Source of the DNA: an uncultured Peptococcaceae bacterium
GTDB taxonomy: Bacteria; Bacillota; Peptococcia; Peptococcales; Peptococcaceae
Direction: 5' to 3'
Assembly: GCA_945949655.1 (NCBI GenBank)
Contig: CAMFFG010000070.1
Coordinates: 1 to 6,450 of the forward strand
DNA: 6,450 nucleotides
Shown: in pieces, positions 1-6,421 of the stretch
How the letters are laid out: every line of letters starts with the position of its first letter
Position numbering within the stretch: position 1 is the first letter of the stretch
Notes under the pieces: model-generated
What the model was told of the DNA's origin: nothing
What the model saw: the letters and a program-made list of their open reading frames with translations, nothing else
Database searches by the model: none
Position numbers and translations under genes: made by a program

Positions 1-48
1 CGACCACCGAGATCTACACTCTTTCCCTACACGACGCTCTTCCGATCT
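1..48 (+). other. Illumina P5/TruSeq adapter left on contig end
   Basis: These 48 bases match, base for base as I remember it, the last 48 of the 58-base Illumina TruSeq universal (P5) adapter, ending in the diagnostic ACGACGCTCTTCCGATCT at 31-48. They are a sequencing artefact, not genome. On the minus strand the adapter translates to the well-known contaminant peptide GRASCRERV, which then appears as the tail of a spurious reverse reading frame. The segment should be trimmed, and base 49 taken as the first possible genomic base. Confidence 0.98.
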
Positions 49-50
49 CA

Positions 51-344
51 GCGACGGTTACCCAGATACGACCGTGTAAAAATAACAGTGAACTGGCAGT
101 GACATTTGAATTCACCAAAGATTTTAAGATTCGGCAGGTGACCAATTCGTATGGCACGGAAGAGGCAGGAAAGTGGGCTACAGGCCGCAGTTCCCTGATT
201 GTATTTAATGAGGCGCAGGGGCGGGTGTATGTGAACCCGATGAAAGCCTCTAGGCAGAAACAGGCTATCATGATAATTTTGGGGTTTCTGGTTTTGCTGT
301 TTGGTCTTTCATGGCTGTATTTTTCTTTTACGCTGTTGTCCTAA
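51..344 (+). CDS. 3' fragment of a gene for a small membrane-anchored protein
   Basis: The reading frame is open from the adapter junction to TAA at 342-344, giving the last 97 residues of a protein whose start lies off the contig. A GTG at 99 is the first start-like codon but has no ribosome binding site, and the upstream codons read as normal protein, so I treat the gene as 5'-truncated. The visible part is a soluble, beta-prone stretch (AVTFEFT, then GRVYVNPMKAS) followed by the basic segment SRQKQ and one strongly hydrophobic helix at about nucleotides 264-338. The protein ends just after the helix. The pattern of a short beta domain with an 'xVYVNPxxAS' motif before a membrane helix resembles DUF3592-type proteins, but this is a weak resemblance. 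Function unknown. Confidence 0.7.
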   Translation, partial: ATVTQIRPCKNNSELAVTFEFTKDFKIRQVTNSYGTEEAGKWATGRSSLIVFNEAQGRVYVNPMKASRQKQAIMIILGFLVLLFGLSWLYFSFTLLS

Positions 345-355
345 AAATATGTTGT

Positions 356-378
356 TCACACAACTTTTGGTTGTGTGA
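356..378. repeat. 9-bp perfect inverted repeat after the truncated gene
   Basis: TCACACAAC at 356-364 and GTTGTGTGA at 370-378 are perfect complements with a 5-base loop TTTTG. It lies 12 bases after the stop of the preceding gene. No T-run follows on either strand, so it is not a standard intrinsic terminator. It could be an mRNA 3'-end stabiliser, a weak terminator or an operator upstream of the promoter at 405-433. Confidence 0.55.
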
Positions 379-404
379 GTATGCGGAAAGAGAAAGCTGG
401 CTGT

Positions 405-433
405 TTCACAAACAATGAGGCAGTGCTTATAAT
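405..433 (+). promoter_or_regulatory. Sigma-A promoter of the phosphodiesterase gene
   Basis: The -35 box TTCACA (405-410, one mismatch to TTGACA) and a perfect -10 box TATAAT (428-433) are separated by exactly 17 bases. Transcription should begin near 440, giving a leader of about 48 bases. The heptamer AATGAGG occurs at 414-420 and again at 431-437, overlapping the end of the -10 box. Confidence 0.8.
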
Positions 434-472
434 GAGGAGCAAGGAAAAATAAAATAATTAGAGAATCAGATT

Positions 473-480
473 AAGGAGGT
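473..480 (+). promoter_or_regulatory. Ribosome binding site for the phosphodiesterase
   Basis: AAGGAGGT is a full match to the anti-Shine-Dalgarno sequence. The GGAGG core (475-479) ends 8 bases before the ATG at 488. This fixes the start at 488 rather than at the Met codons 3, 7 and 8 that follow, and suggests high translation. Confidence 0.9.
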
Positions 481-487
481 TTTTACA

Positions 488-2569
488 ATGGGGATGAAAC
501 GTGCAATGATGATTGGTTTAGACGGTGCGGATCCAGTCCGTGTAAAAAAACTGATCGCAGAAGGCAGAATGCCGAACATGAAAAAATTACTGGAAAAAGG
601 GATTGCCACTGAAAATCTGGATATGCTGGGTGTACTTCCAGCCGGGACCCCGCCAAACTGGTGCTCTCTGGCTACTGGAAACTATCCGAGAACCCATGGG
701 ATTACAGACTTCTTAAACCATACGCTGGGAAAATCGTTGGGTATTACAGAATTAAACTGGGATTCCCGCCGGGTAGAAAGCGAACTGATTTGGGAAGCAT
801 TTAACGATGAAGGCAAAAAATGCATCATGCTGAACTATTGTGAAGCATGGCCGAACCGTGTGGAAGGCAGCAGCAATATCTTTGTAGATGGCACTGGTGT
901 TGTGCCATTCCTGAGAAGTTCTGTTGGGTTCCAGAAACTGGTTGTGATGAAATCCGAATATCCAACCAGCAAGGAAGTGCCACACTCTGTAAACCAGGCT
1001 TCCGGCGACTGCATTGTATTTAAAGATCAGGTAGATAAATTTGCAGACGCAGATGCAGGTGCACAGGGCGAAGCAGGAGAAATGTACCCTGGCATGGGTG
1101 CCGGCATGAGCAAGGAAGACCTGTTGGCCGCTATGACAGGCAGCCATTTCCGCACACCGCCACTGGAATCGCCCGCTATGGTGCTGTACGGTTTAAGTGC
1201 AGAAGAACAGGCGAACTCCGATGCTGCCGATATGCTGTATACACCACTGAAAGATGCTGCAAACTGGAGCTTTGAAGTACCAGAAAACGCCAAAGAATGT
1301 CTGATTACTATGAATGACTCTTTAGTACGCCGTTATCTGCTGATCACAGCATCTGATGGAAAACATTACGATACCTTTACACTGTATGCCAGCAAGAAAG
1401 AAGATAAACCACTGGGTTCCTGCACCTTGACGACCTGGTCTGAAGCAATTTATGATACCTTCCCAATTGATGAAGAACCAACCAAGGTTGCTTATTATCT
1501 GCGCGGTGTTGACATGAACGAAGAAGGTACTGCAGGTCGTGTGTACATTTCTCATGTGATGAACATTGAAGATGATGAATACTTTTATCCAAAATCTCTG
1601 CAGAAAGAACTGATGGACGCAGTTGGCCCAATGTGCTACTTTGCAACCATCGACCGTCACACCAAGCTGGGTGATGAAATTGCACTGGAATCCTTCGACA
1701 AGGTAAACGATTGGCATATGGATGCTACCCGCTATCTGTTCAAACAGAATCCAGACTGGCAGCTGTTCTATATTCATCTGCACAGCATCGACCTGTTTAA
1801 CCACTGGTATATTGAACAGGCAGTACCAGGTGCGCATCCTGAATGGGAACGGATGGCTGACAATATTGACCGCATTTATGAAATCAATGATAAATACATC
1901 GGTATGGTACTGGAATATGTGGATGATGATACAGCAGCATTTATCACTTCCGACCATGCGGCAATTCCGCGTTCTCCAGGTTACGAAAACCCTGGTATCG
2001 GAGAATTATCCGGGATTAATGCCGGCGTGCTGAGTGAACTAGGCTATACTACCATCGTGCCAGTTCCAGGCATTGAAGGGATGTATGCGGTTGACTGGAG
2101 CAGAACAAAGGCAATCAACCATCGCACATCTTACATTTACATCAATCTGAAGGGCCGTGATCCAGAAGGTATTGTAGAACCAGAAGATTATGATAAACTG
2201 GTTCAGCAGATCATCACTGATTTGTATGCATATCGCGATCCAAAGAGCGGAGAACGGGTCGTTTCCTTCTGCTGTACCAGAGAAGAAATGGAAGCTTTAG
2301 GGGTTGGCGGCAACCATGTCGGCGATATCTTCTTCCAGCTGACCAAAGATTTTGGCTTTGAACATTTCAATGCGCCAGGTCATGTGACCAACCACGGCTA
2401 TTCTGCTGGTGCTCTGTGCATCATGGCTGGTGGTGGCCTGAAGAAAGGCGAAGTATTGAAACGGCCTGTACGGAATGTGGATATTGTACCAACCATCTGC
2501 CAGCTGGTTGGCAACCGCATGCCAAAAGATGTAGAAGGCGGCGTCATCTACCAGGCAATCGCAGAATAA
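488..2569 (+). CDS. Alkaline phosphatase superfamily phosphodiesterase (type I phosphodiesterase/nucleotide pyrophosphatase-like)
   Basis: A 693-residue cytosolic enzyme of the alkaline phosphatase/nucleotide pyrophosphatase fold, which hydrolyses phosphomono- or diesters with two metal ions. The metal and catalytic residues can be read by analogy with the family: D12 in GLDGADP, probable nucleophile T54 in AGTPPNW followed by LATGNYPRTHG (61-71), D435 and H439 in HSIDLFNHW, D489 and H490 in ITSDHA, and H636 in TNHGY. The C-terminal stretch VRNVDIVPTICQLVG followed by DVEGG (681-685) is the usual end of this fold. No signal peptide or membrane helix is seen. Residues of about 150-380 lie between the conserved blocks and hold a Gly/Ala/Met-rich stretch near 190-208; this insert is lineage-specific and may set the substrate. 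The gene is alone, between its own promoter and terminator. Substrate unknown: nucleotide, sugar-nucleotide or phospholipid esters are all possible. Confidence 0.85.
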   Translation: MGMKRAMMIGLDGADPVRVKKLIAEGRMPNMKKLLEKGIATENLDMLGVLPAGTPPNWCSLATGNYPRTHGITDFLNHTLGKSLGITELNWDSRRVESELIWEAFNDEGKKCIMLNYCEAWPNRVEGSSNIFVDGTGVVPFLRSSVGFQKLVVMKSEYPTSKEVPHSVNQASGDCIVFKDQVDKFADADAGAQGEAGEMYPGMGAGMSKEDLLAAMTGSHFRTPPLESPAMVLYGLSAEEQANSDAADMLYTPLKDAANWSFEVPENAKECLITMNDSLVRRYLLITASDGKHYDTFTLYASKKEDKPLGSCTLTTWSEAIYDTFPIDEEPTKVAYYLRGVDMNEEGTAGRVYISHVMNIEDDEYFYPKSLQKELMDAVGPMCYFATIDRHTKLGDEIALESFDKVNDWHMDATRYLFKQNPDWQLFYIHLHSIDLFNHWYIEQAVPGAHPEWERMADNIDRIYEINDKYIGMVLEYVDDDTAAFITSDHAAIPRSPGYENPGIGELSGINAGVLSELGYTTIVPVPGIEGMYAVDWSRTKAINHRTSYIYINLKGRDPEGIVEPEDYDKLVQQIITDLYAYRDPKSGERVVSFCCTREEMEALGVGGNHVGDIFFQLTKDFGFEHFNAPGHVTNHGYSAGALCIMAGGGLKKGEVLKRPVRNVDIVPTICQLVGNRMPKDVEGGVIYQAIAE

Positions 2570-2581
2570 AAAACAGACTGG

Positions 2582-2605
2582 TTTCCTATCAAATTTCCTA
2601 TCAAA
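2582..2605 (+). repeat. Perfect 12-bp tandem duplication
   Basis: TTTCCTATCAAA occurs at 2582-2593 and again directly at 2594-2605 with no spacer. It lies between the phosphodiesterase stop codon and its terminator. No function is evident; it looks like a slippage duplication. Confidence 0.85.
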
Positions 2606-2619
2606 AAACATAATTTTTG

Positions 2620-2650
2620 ACAGCCCAGCATCTGCTGGGCTGTTTTCTTC
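2620..2650 (+). terminator. Intrinsic terminator of the phosphodiesterase gene
   Basis: CAGCCCAGC (2621-2629) pairs perfectly with GCTGGGCTG (2634-2642) around an ATCT loop, with one further A-T pair outside. TTTTCTTC follows the stem. A GC-rich 9-bp stem with a U-rich tail is a strong rho-independent terminator. It separates the phosphodiesterase from the LysR gene downstream. Confidence 0.9.
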
Positions 2651-2660
2651 AGCAGATGTA

Positions 2661-2669
2661 TGTTATAAT
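2661..2669 (+). promoter_or_regulatory. Extended -10 promoter of the LysR gene
   Basis: TGTTATAAT is a perfect TGnTATAAT extended -10 element. The position 17 bases upstream (TGTTTT, 2641-2646) is a poor -35 box and falls in the terminator stem and tail, so the extended -10 probably does the work. Transcription should start near 2676, leaving a leader of about 84 bases before the ATG at 2760. Confidence 0.65.
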
Positions 2670-2678
2670 GTATACGAT

Positions 2679-2710
2679 CATGAGATTTGTTTTCCATGAG
2701 AGTTGTTTTC
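2679..2710 (+). repeat. 16-bp tandem repeat in the LysR leader
   Basis: CATGAGATTTGTTTTC (2679-2694) is followed directly by CATGAGAGTTGTTTTC (2695-2710); 15 of 16 bases agree. The pair sits almost exactly inside an inverted repeat, CGATCA at 2675-2680 and TGATCG at 2712-2717. Because the predicted transcript starts near 2676, the repeats lie in the 5' untranslated leader. They could be tandem protein-binding sites or a simple slippage product. Confidence 0.8.
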
Positions 2711-2723
2711 TTGATCGTTTTCT

Positions 2724-2748
2724 ATGCGAATTTGTTTATGTGAATTTG
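2724..2748 (+). repeat. Second near-tandem repeat in the LysR leader (period 14)
   Basis: ATGCGAATTTG (2724-2734) recurs as ATGTGAATTTG (2738-2748), 10 of 11 bases identical, with a TTT spacer. The second copy runs into the ribosome binding site. Both share the (A)TTTG core of the 16-bp repeat just upstream. Confidence 0.65.
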
Positions 2749-2753
2749 GGAGG
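2748..2753 (+). promoter_or_regulatory. Ribosome binding site that sets the LysR start
   Basis: GGGAGG ends 6 bases before the ATG at 2760. An in-frame ATG at 2724 would add 12 residues (MRICLCEFGRYA), but it has no ribosome binding site and the family begins at the equivalent of MNIEQLQY. This decides for 2760. Confidence 0.9.
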
Positions 2754-2759
2754 TACGCC

Positions 2760-3671
2760 ATGAACATTGAACAACTGCAATACATCTGCATGGTGGCAAA
2801 AACCAACTCCATCACCGTGGCTGCAGAAAATCTTTTTGTGACCCAGCAGACCATCAGCAAAGCCATCAACAAACTGGAAGCTGAGCTTGGTGTTGTTTTG
2901 ATGATCCGATCCCACAAAGGGGTACAGTTGACCGATACCGGCAAGCTATTTGTGGAAAAAGCCCGTCAGATCGTGTCGGATTTTCAGGAATTATATGAGA
3001 GCACCTATGTCAACAGCGGAAGCAATTTAAAAGGACAGGTACGATTGCTGCAGAGCAGCTATGTGGGGCATATTCTTGGATCCCGTTTTCTGACCAGTAT
3101 GCGGAGGCAATATCCCAAAGTAAATGTCATGGTGGAGGAAATGCTGACGAGGGAGATGTTGAACCGTCTGCGAAAAGGGGAAGAAGAGATCGCATTAATT
3201 CAGACGGTCAATCACAATTGTGGTAGCGGCTATATAGAAGATTATGCAGATTGGCTGGAATGGGAAGTATTGTTTCGCGATATTCTTGTGGCTTGTGTTG
3301 GAGCAAACAATCCACTGGCAAAAAAAGAGAGTGTCAGTCTGAAAGAATTGAGTAAATATCCGGTGGCTTGGGGTGACTGCGCCCATATGCGGGAGATTTT
3401 ATGGCAGGATTATGATGTGGATGTGCAGGTTATGATCAACTCCAGCAATACCACTTTGCAGAAAAACGCCATTCAGGATGGAGCTGCATTCAGTTTTGCT
3501 ACAGAGCTGATTGTGCATGGCGATAGTTACGATACCAGCGATTTGAAAGTACTGCCTATCAAAGAAAATCTGCGCCTGGAAACACTGGTGTTAAAACCGA
3601 AAGGGTACGAATTGAATAAATTGCAGACCATTGTGCTGGATGAACTGAAACGAACATTGCAAAAAGTATAA
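2760..3671 (+). CDS. LysR-type transcriptional regulator
   Basis: A 303-residue protein of usual LysR length. Residues 1-60 form the winged helix-turn-helix: MNIEQLQYICMVAKTNSIT leads into AAENLFVTQQTISKAINKLE (21-40, the helix-turn-helix) and the wing with SHKGVQLTDTG (51-61). A linker helix spans about 62-88, and the rest (about 91-303) is the two-lobed periplasmic-binding-protein-like effector domain. LysR proteins bind DNA as tetramers and switch genes on or off when a small ligand binds. The effector cannot be read from the sequence. The gene has its own promoter and follows the phosphodiesterase in the same direction, behind a terminator, so it is not in the classic divergent arrangement with its target. 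Autoregulation through the repeated leader is possible but unproved. Confidence 0.93.
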   Translation: MNIEQLQYICMVAKTNSITVAAENLFVTQQTISKAINKLEAELGVVLMIRSHKGVQLTDTGKLFVEKARQIVSDFQELYESTYVNSGSNLKGQVRLLQSSYVGHILGSRFLTSMRRQYPKVNVMVEEMLTREMLNRLRKGEEEIALIQTVNHNCGSGYIEDYADWLEWEVLFRDILVACVGANNPLAKKESVSLKELSKYPVAWGDCAHMREILWQDYDVDVQVMINSSNTTLQKNAIQDGAAFSFATELIVHGDSYDTSDLKVLPIKENLRLETLVLKPKGYELNKLQTIVLDELKRTLQKV

Positions 3672-3689
3672 AAACAAAAAGTATAAAAC
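3661..3689 (+). repeat. 14-15-bp tandem repeat spanning the LysR stop codon
   Basis: AAAAAGTATAAAAAC (3661-3675) is followed directly by AAAAAGTATAAAAC (3676-3689), the second copy one A shorter. The first copy contains the last LysR codons (Lys, Val and the TAA stop at 3669-3671), so the end of the gene has been copied into the spacer. AT-rich; no other function seen. Confidence 0.75.
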
Positions 3690-3720
3690 GTGTAAATTTA
3701 TATAAATCGAACAGAACCAT

Positions 3721-3758
3721 AAAAAACCGGATGCGTGTTGGAGCGCATTCGGTTTTTT
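3721..3758. terminator. Bidirectional intrinsic terminator between convergent genes
   Basis: AAAAAACCGGATGCG (3721-3735) pairs with CGCATTCGGTTTTTT (3744-3758) over 15 positions, with one G-T wobble, around an 8-base loop. The A-run on one side and T-run on the other give a U-tail in both directions. It ends the LysR transcript on the plus strand and, 3 bases past its stop codon, the ABC ATPase transcript on the minus strand. Confidence 0.9.
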
Positions 3759-3761
3759 AGT

Positions 3762-4634
3762 TCAACAGTTACTGTCAGATTGGATGCAAAGTTGTTTGTA
3801 TTCGCTGCTGGAATCAGCAGATGGGTTGTTCTGCAGAAGTGTTTTTATGTGCGAGTCAACTTCCAGGCGCACCTGAATGCGATTATTCTGCCAGCTGACT
3901 GTCACAGGGTAATTTAAAAATTCAGATAACCGTTCTGATGTAAAGATCTGGTCTGTGCGGTCTTTGGCATAGATACGGCCATTTTTTAACAGAAGACAGT
4001 TGGGAAAAATATCTAAAATTTCTTCCGTGTAATGGGTCACAAAAATAATCGTCACATCGGTATTTTGTGCCAGGTCACGGAGTGTACTGAGCAGATATTC
4101 CCGGGAAAACACATCCAGTCCGGTACATGGTTCATCCAAAATCAGCAGCTCTGGATTGGTCATTAAGGCGCGGGCAATCAGCACATTCTGCCGTTCTCCT
4201 TTGGAAAGAAAATCGAAGGGATAAGCAATTTTGGATTTGAGCCGCAGTTCGGTCAATAGCGCTTTGGCGCGTACAACATCGGAATCGGTGATAGCATCGT
4301 CCAAACCTAATGTGGAGAATTTTCCGGCCAGAACAATATCCAGTACCGTTTCATGGGAAAGGCATTTATCAAAAAAAGATGCGCTGACCCAGCCGATGCG
4401 CTGCCGGAGCTCCAGAATATTGTCATCGTTATAATGCTGTCCAAACACTTCCAAATCCCCGTGGGTATGTGCCATATAACCAGCAATGATGCTCAACAAT
4501 GTTGTTTTGCCGCTGCCGTTCATGCCAAAAACGACCCAATGCTGTCCTTTTTGGACTTCCCAGTCGATATCCTTTAAAATATATTTGTTACCAGCTTTAC
4601 AACTCAGCTGTTCCAGTTTGCATATAGGATCCAT
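3762..4634 (-). CDS. ABC transporter-type ATP-binding protein (YlmA/ModF-like)
   Basis: A 290-residue single ABC ATPase domain. Walker A GMNGSGKTT is at 37-45, the signature LSKGERQ at 143-149, Walker B LLILDEP at 163-169, the D-loop TGLD at 171-174 and the switch histidine H201 in FVTHYTEE. Where most ABC ATPases have the Q-loop glutamine, this one reads IGWVSASF (80-87) with no Gln; from memory this and the HYTEE block recall YlmA and ModF proteins. Residues from about 235 form a short extra C-terminal tail with a Ser/Asn-rich patch. An AGGAGGA ribosome site (4641-4647) lies 6 bases before the ATG. It is second in an operon, 15 bases after the zinc-ribbon gene. No permease or binding protein is nearby, so the partner, or a non-transport role, is unknown. 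Confidence 0.88.
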   Translation of the reverse strand: MDPICKLEQLSCKAGNKYILKDIDWEVQKGQHWVVFGMNGSGKTTLLSIIAGYMAHTHGDLEVFGQHYNDDNILELRQRIGWVSASFFDKCLSHETVLDIVLAGKFSTLGLDDAITDSDVVRAKALLTELRLKSKIAYPFDFLSKGERQNVLIARALMTNPELLILDEPCTGLDVFSREYLLSTLRDLAQNTDVTIIFVTHYTEEILDIFPNCLLLKNGRIYAKDRTDQIFTSERLSEFLNYPVTVSWQNNRIQVRLEVDSHIKTLLQNNPSADSSSEYKQLCIQSDSNC

Positions 4635-4649
4635 ACAAAGTCCTCCTGT

Positions 4650-5018
4650 CTACTCATCTTCTTCATCTGGAAGATGCAGCGAGATTTTGAATCCGTTTTT
4701 ATCCGATAAGCCCCAGTATTTGGTTCCCCAGCTGAGAATTTCACAAACCTTGGCGATATTCAGCATATATGTCCGCTCGTTTTCTTCTAAATCTACAAAA
4801 TGATTAAAGCCAACTCGATCCACAAAATCTTTGGCAGCACGATAAATTTCCGGTTCTGTACCATATTCGATTTTCTGACAGTGAGGACAGTACAGTTCTG
4901 CTCCAGAGCCGCCATATTTATTATAGACGATGATACGGATTTCCAGAGGGCCGCCGCATTGTTTACAGCAGCAGCGTTCGGAACGCCGAATCAGTTCTTC
5001 CGCTCGATTTTTTTTCAT
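4650..5018 (-). CDS. Small zinc-ribbon-like protein of unknown function
   Basis: A 122-residue soluble protein I do not recognise. It has a basic N-terminus (MKKNRAEELIRRSER), then a probable four-cysteine zinc ribbon: C18-x2-C21 (CKQCGG) and C44-x2-C47 (CPHC), with 22 residues between the pairs. C16 and C17 directly precede the first knuckle. The second half (55-122) appears alpha-helical with aromatic positions (FNHFVDL, SWGTKYWG) and ends in acidic DEEDE. No membrane segment or signal peptide. A ribosome site AGGAAAG ends 11 bases before the ATG. It is the first gene of an operon with the ABC ATPase, under a strong promoter with a palindrome in its spacer. A DNA-, RNA- or protein-binding adaptor is possible; no function can be assigned. 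Confidence 0.8.
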   Translation of the reverse strand: MKKNRAEELIRRSERCCCKQCGGPLEIRIIVYNKYGGSGAELYCPHCQKIEYGTEPEIYRAAKDFVDRVGFNHFVDLEENERTYMLNIAKVCEILSWGTKYWGLSDKNGFKISLHLPDEEDE

Positions 5019-5053
5019 AGTATCGCTCTCTTTCCTGAAAAACAGTTTTTTTT

Positions 5054-5082
5054 ATTATAACAGGCCTGTTCTACAGCGTCAA
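5054..5082 (-). promoter_or_regulatory. Sigma-A promoter of the zinc-ribbon/ABC operon
   Basis: Read on the minus strand, TTGACG (5082-5077; one mismatch to TTGACA) and a perfect TATAAT (5059-5054) are separated by exactly 17 bases. Transcription should start near 5047, about 28 bases before the ATG at 5018. One of the strongest promoters in the window. Confidence 0.82.
5059..5070. promoter_or_regulatory. 12-bp perfect palindrome in the promoter spacer, candidate operator
   Basis: AACAGGCCTGTT is its own reverse complement. It fills the promoter spacer next to the -10 box, sharing one base with it. A dimeric repressor bound here would block RNA polymerase. No candidate regulator can be named; the LysR protein nearby normally uses longer T-N11-A sites. 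Confidence 0.5.
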
Positions 5083-5165
5083 ACAACCTGTGGTAAGAAA
5101 AAGAAGATATCCACAACAAAAAACTGTATATTCTGTTATGCAATATCATTGGCTTTTTCTGCGAA

Positions 5166-5192
5166 ACAAAGACAATGGCGGTTCATATATTA
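5166..5192 (+). promoter_or_regulatory. Candidate sporulation (sigma-K/E-like) promoter of the collagen-like gene
   Basis: CATATATTA (5184-5192) fits the sigma-K -10 consensus CATAnnnTA. AC at 5166-5167, in an A-rich context (AAACAAA), lies 16 bases upstream and fits the minimal sigma-K -35. No good sigma-A promoter is visible between 5083 and 5262. The motif is short and AT-rich, so a chance match is quite possible; the case rests partly on the encoded protein being of exosporium type. Confidence 0.35.
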
Positions 5193-5202
5193 AATTGAGC
5201 GG

Positions 5203-6330
<1,128 letters not shown>

Positions 6331-6353
6331 GCGTCTGCATGGATGTATGGTTT

Positions 6354-6387
6354 ATGACTGCGGAATCAATACACCGCAGTCATTTTT
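6354..6387 (+). terminator. Intrinsic terminator of the collagen-like gene
   Basis: ATGACTGCGG (6354-6363) pairs perfectly with CCGCAGTCAT (6374-6383) around a 10-base loop, and the T-run 6383-6387 follows. It lies 23 bases after the stop codon and makes the collagen-like gene monocistronic. Confidence 0.88.
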
Positions 6388-6400
6388 CCAGAAAATTGTA

Positions 6401-6421
6401 GTGTTACAATTGATGTGACAC
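6401..6421. promoter_or_regulatory. Imperfect dyad upstream of an unseen gene, candidate operator
   Basis: GTGTTACA (6401-6408) and TGTGACAC (6414-6421) are inverted copies with one mismatch in eight, around ATTGA. The flanks also hold TTGTA (6396-6400) and TACAA (6431-6435), facing each other. This is the look of a repressor site, and the TGTA/TACA elements loosely recall BlaI/MecI-family operators. No convincing promoter or gene can be read in the remaining bases. Confidence 0.35.

Noticed and set aside
14..271. Minus-strand 85-residue frame at the left edge
   Set aside because: Its C-terminus is translated adapter (GRASCRERV), and it lies antisense to the truncated membrane-protein gene.
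99..344. Complete 81-residue protein from GTG at 99
   Set aside because: No ribosome site precedes 99, and the frame stays open with protein-like codons back to the adapter, so the gene is truncated rather than short.
356..378. Intrinsic terminator for the first gene
   Set aside because: The 9-bp hairpin is perfect, but no T-run follows on either strand, so it is listed only as an inverted repeat.
1322..1957. 211-residue minus-strand frame inside the phosphodiesterase
   Set aside because: Antisense shadow with no ribosome site and an unusual composition rich in Cys, Phe, Ile and Trp; the plus strand carries conserved metal-binding motifs here.
2724..2759. Earlier ATG start for the LysR protein
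   Set aside because: No ribosome site, and it adds 12 residues not typical of the family; the GGGAGG site points to 2760.
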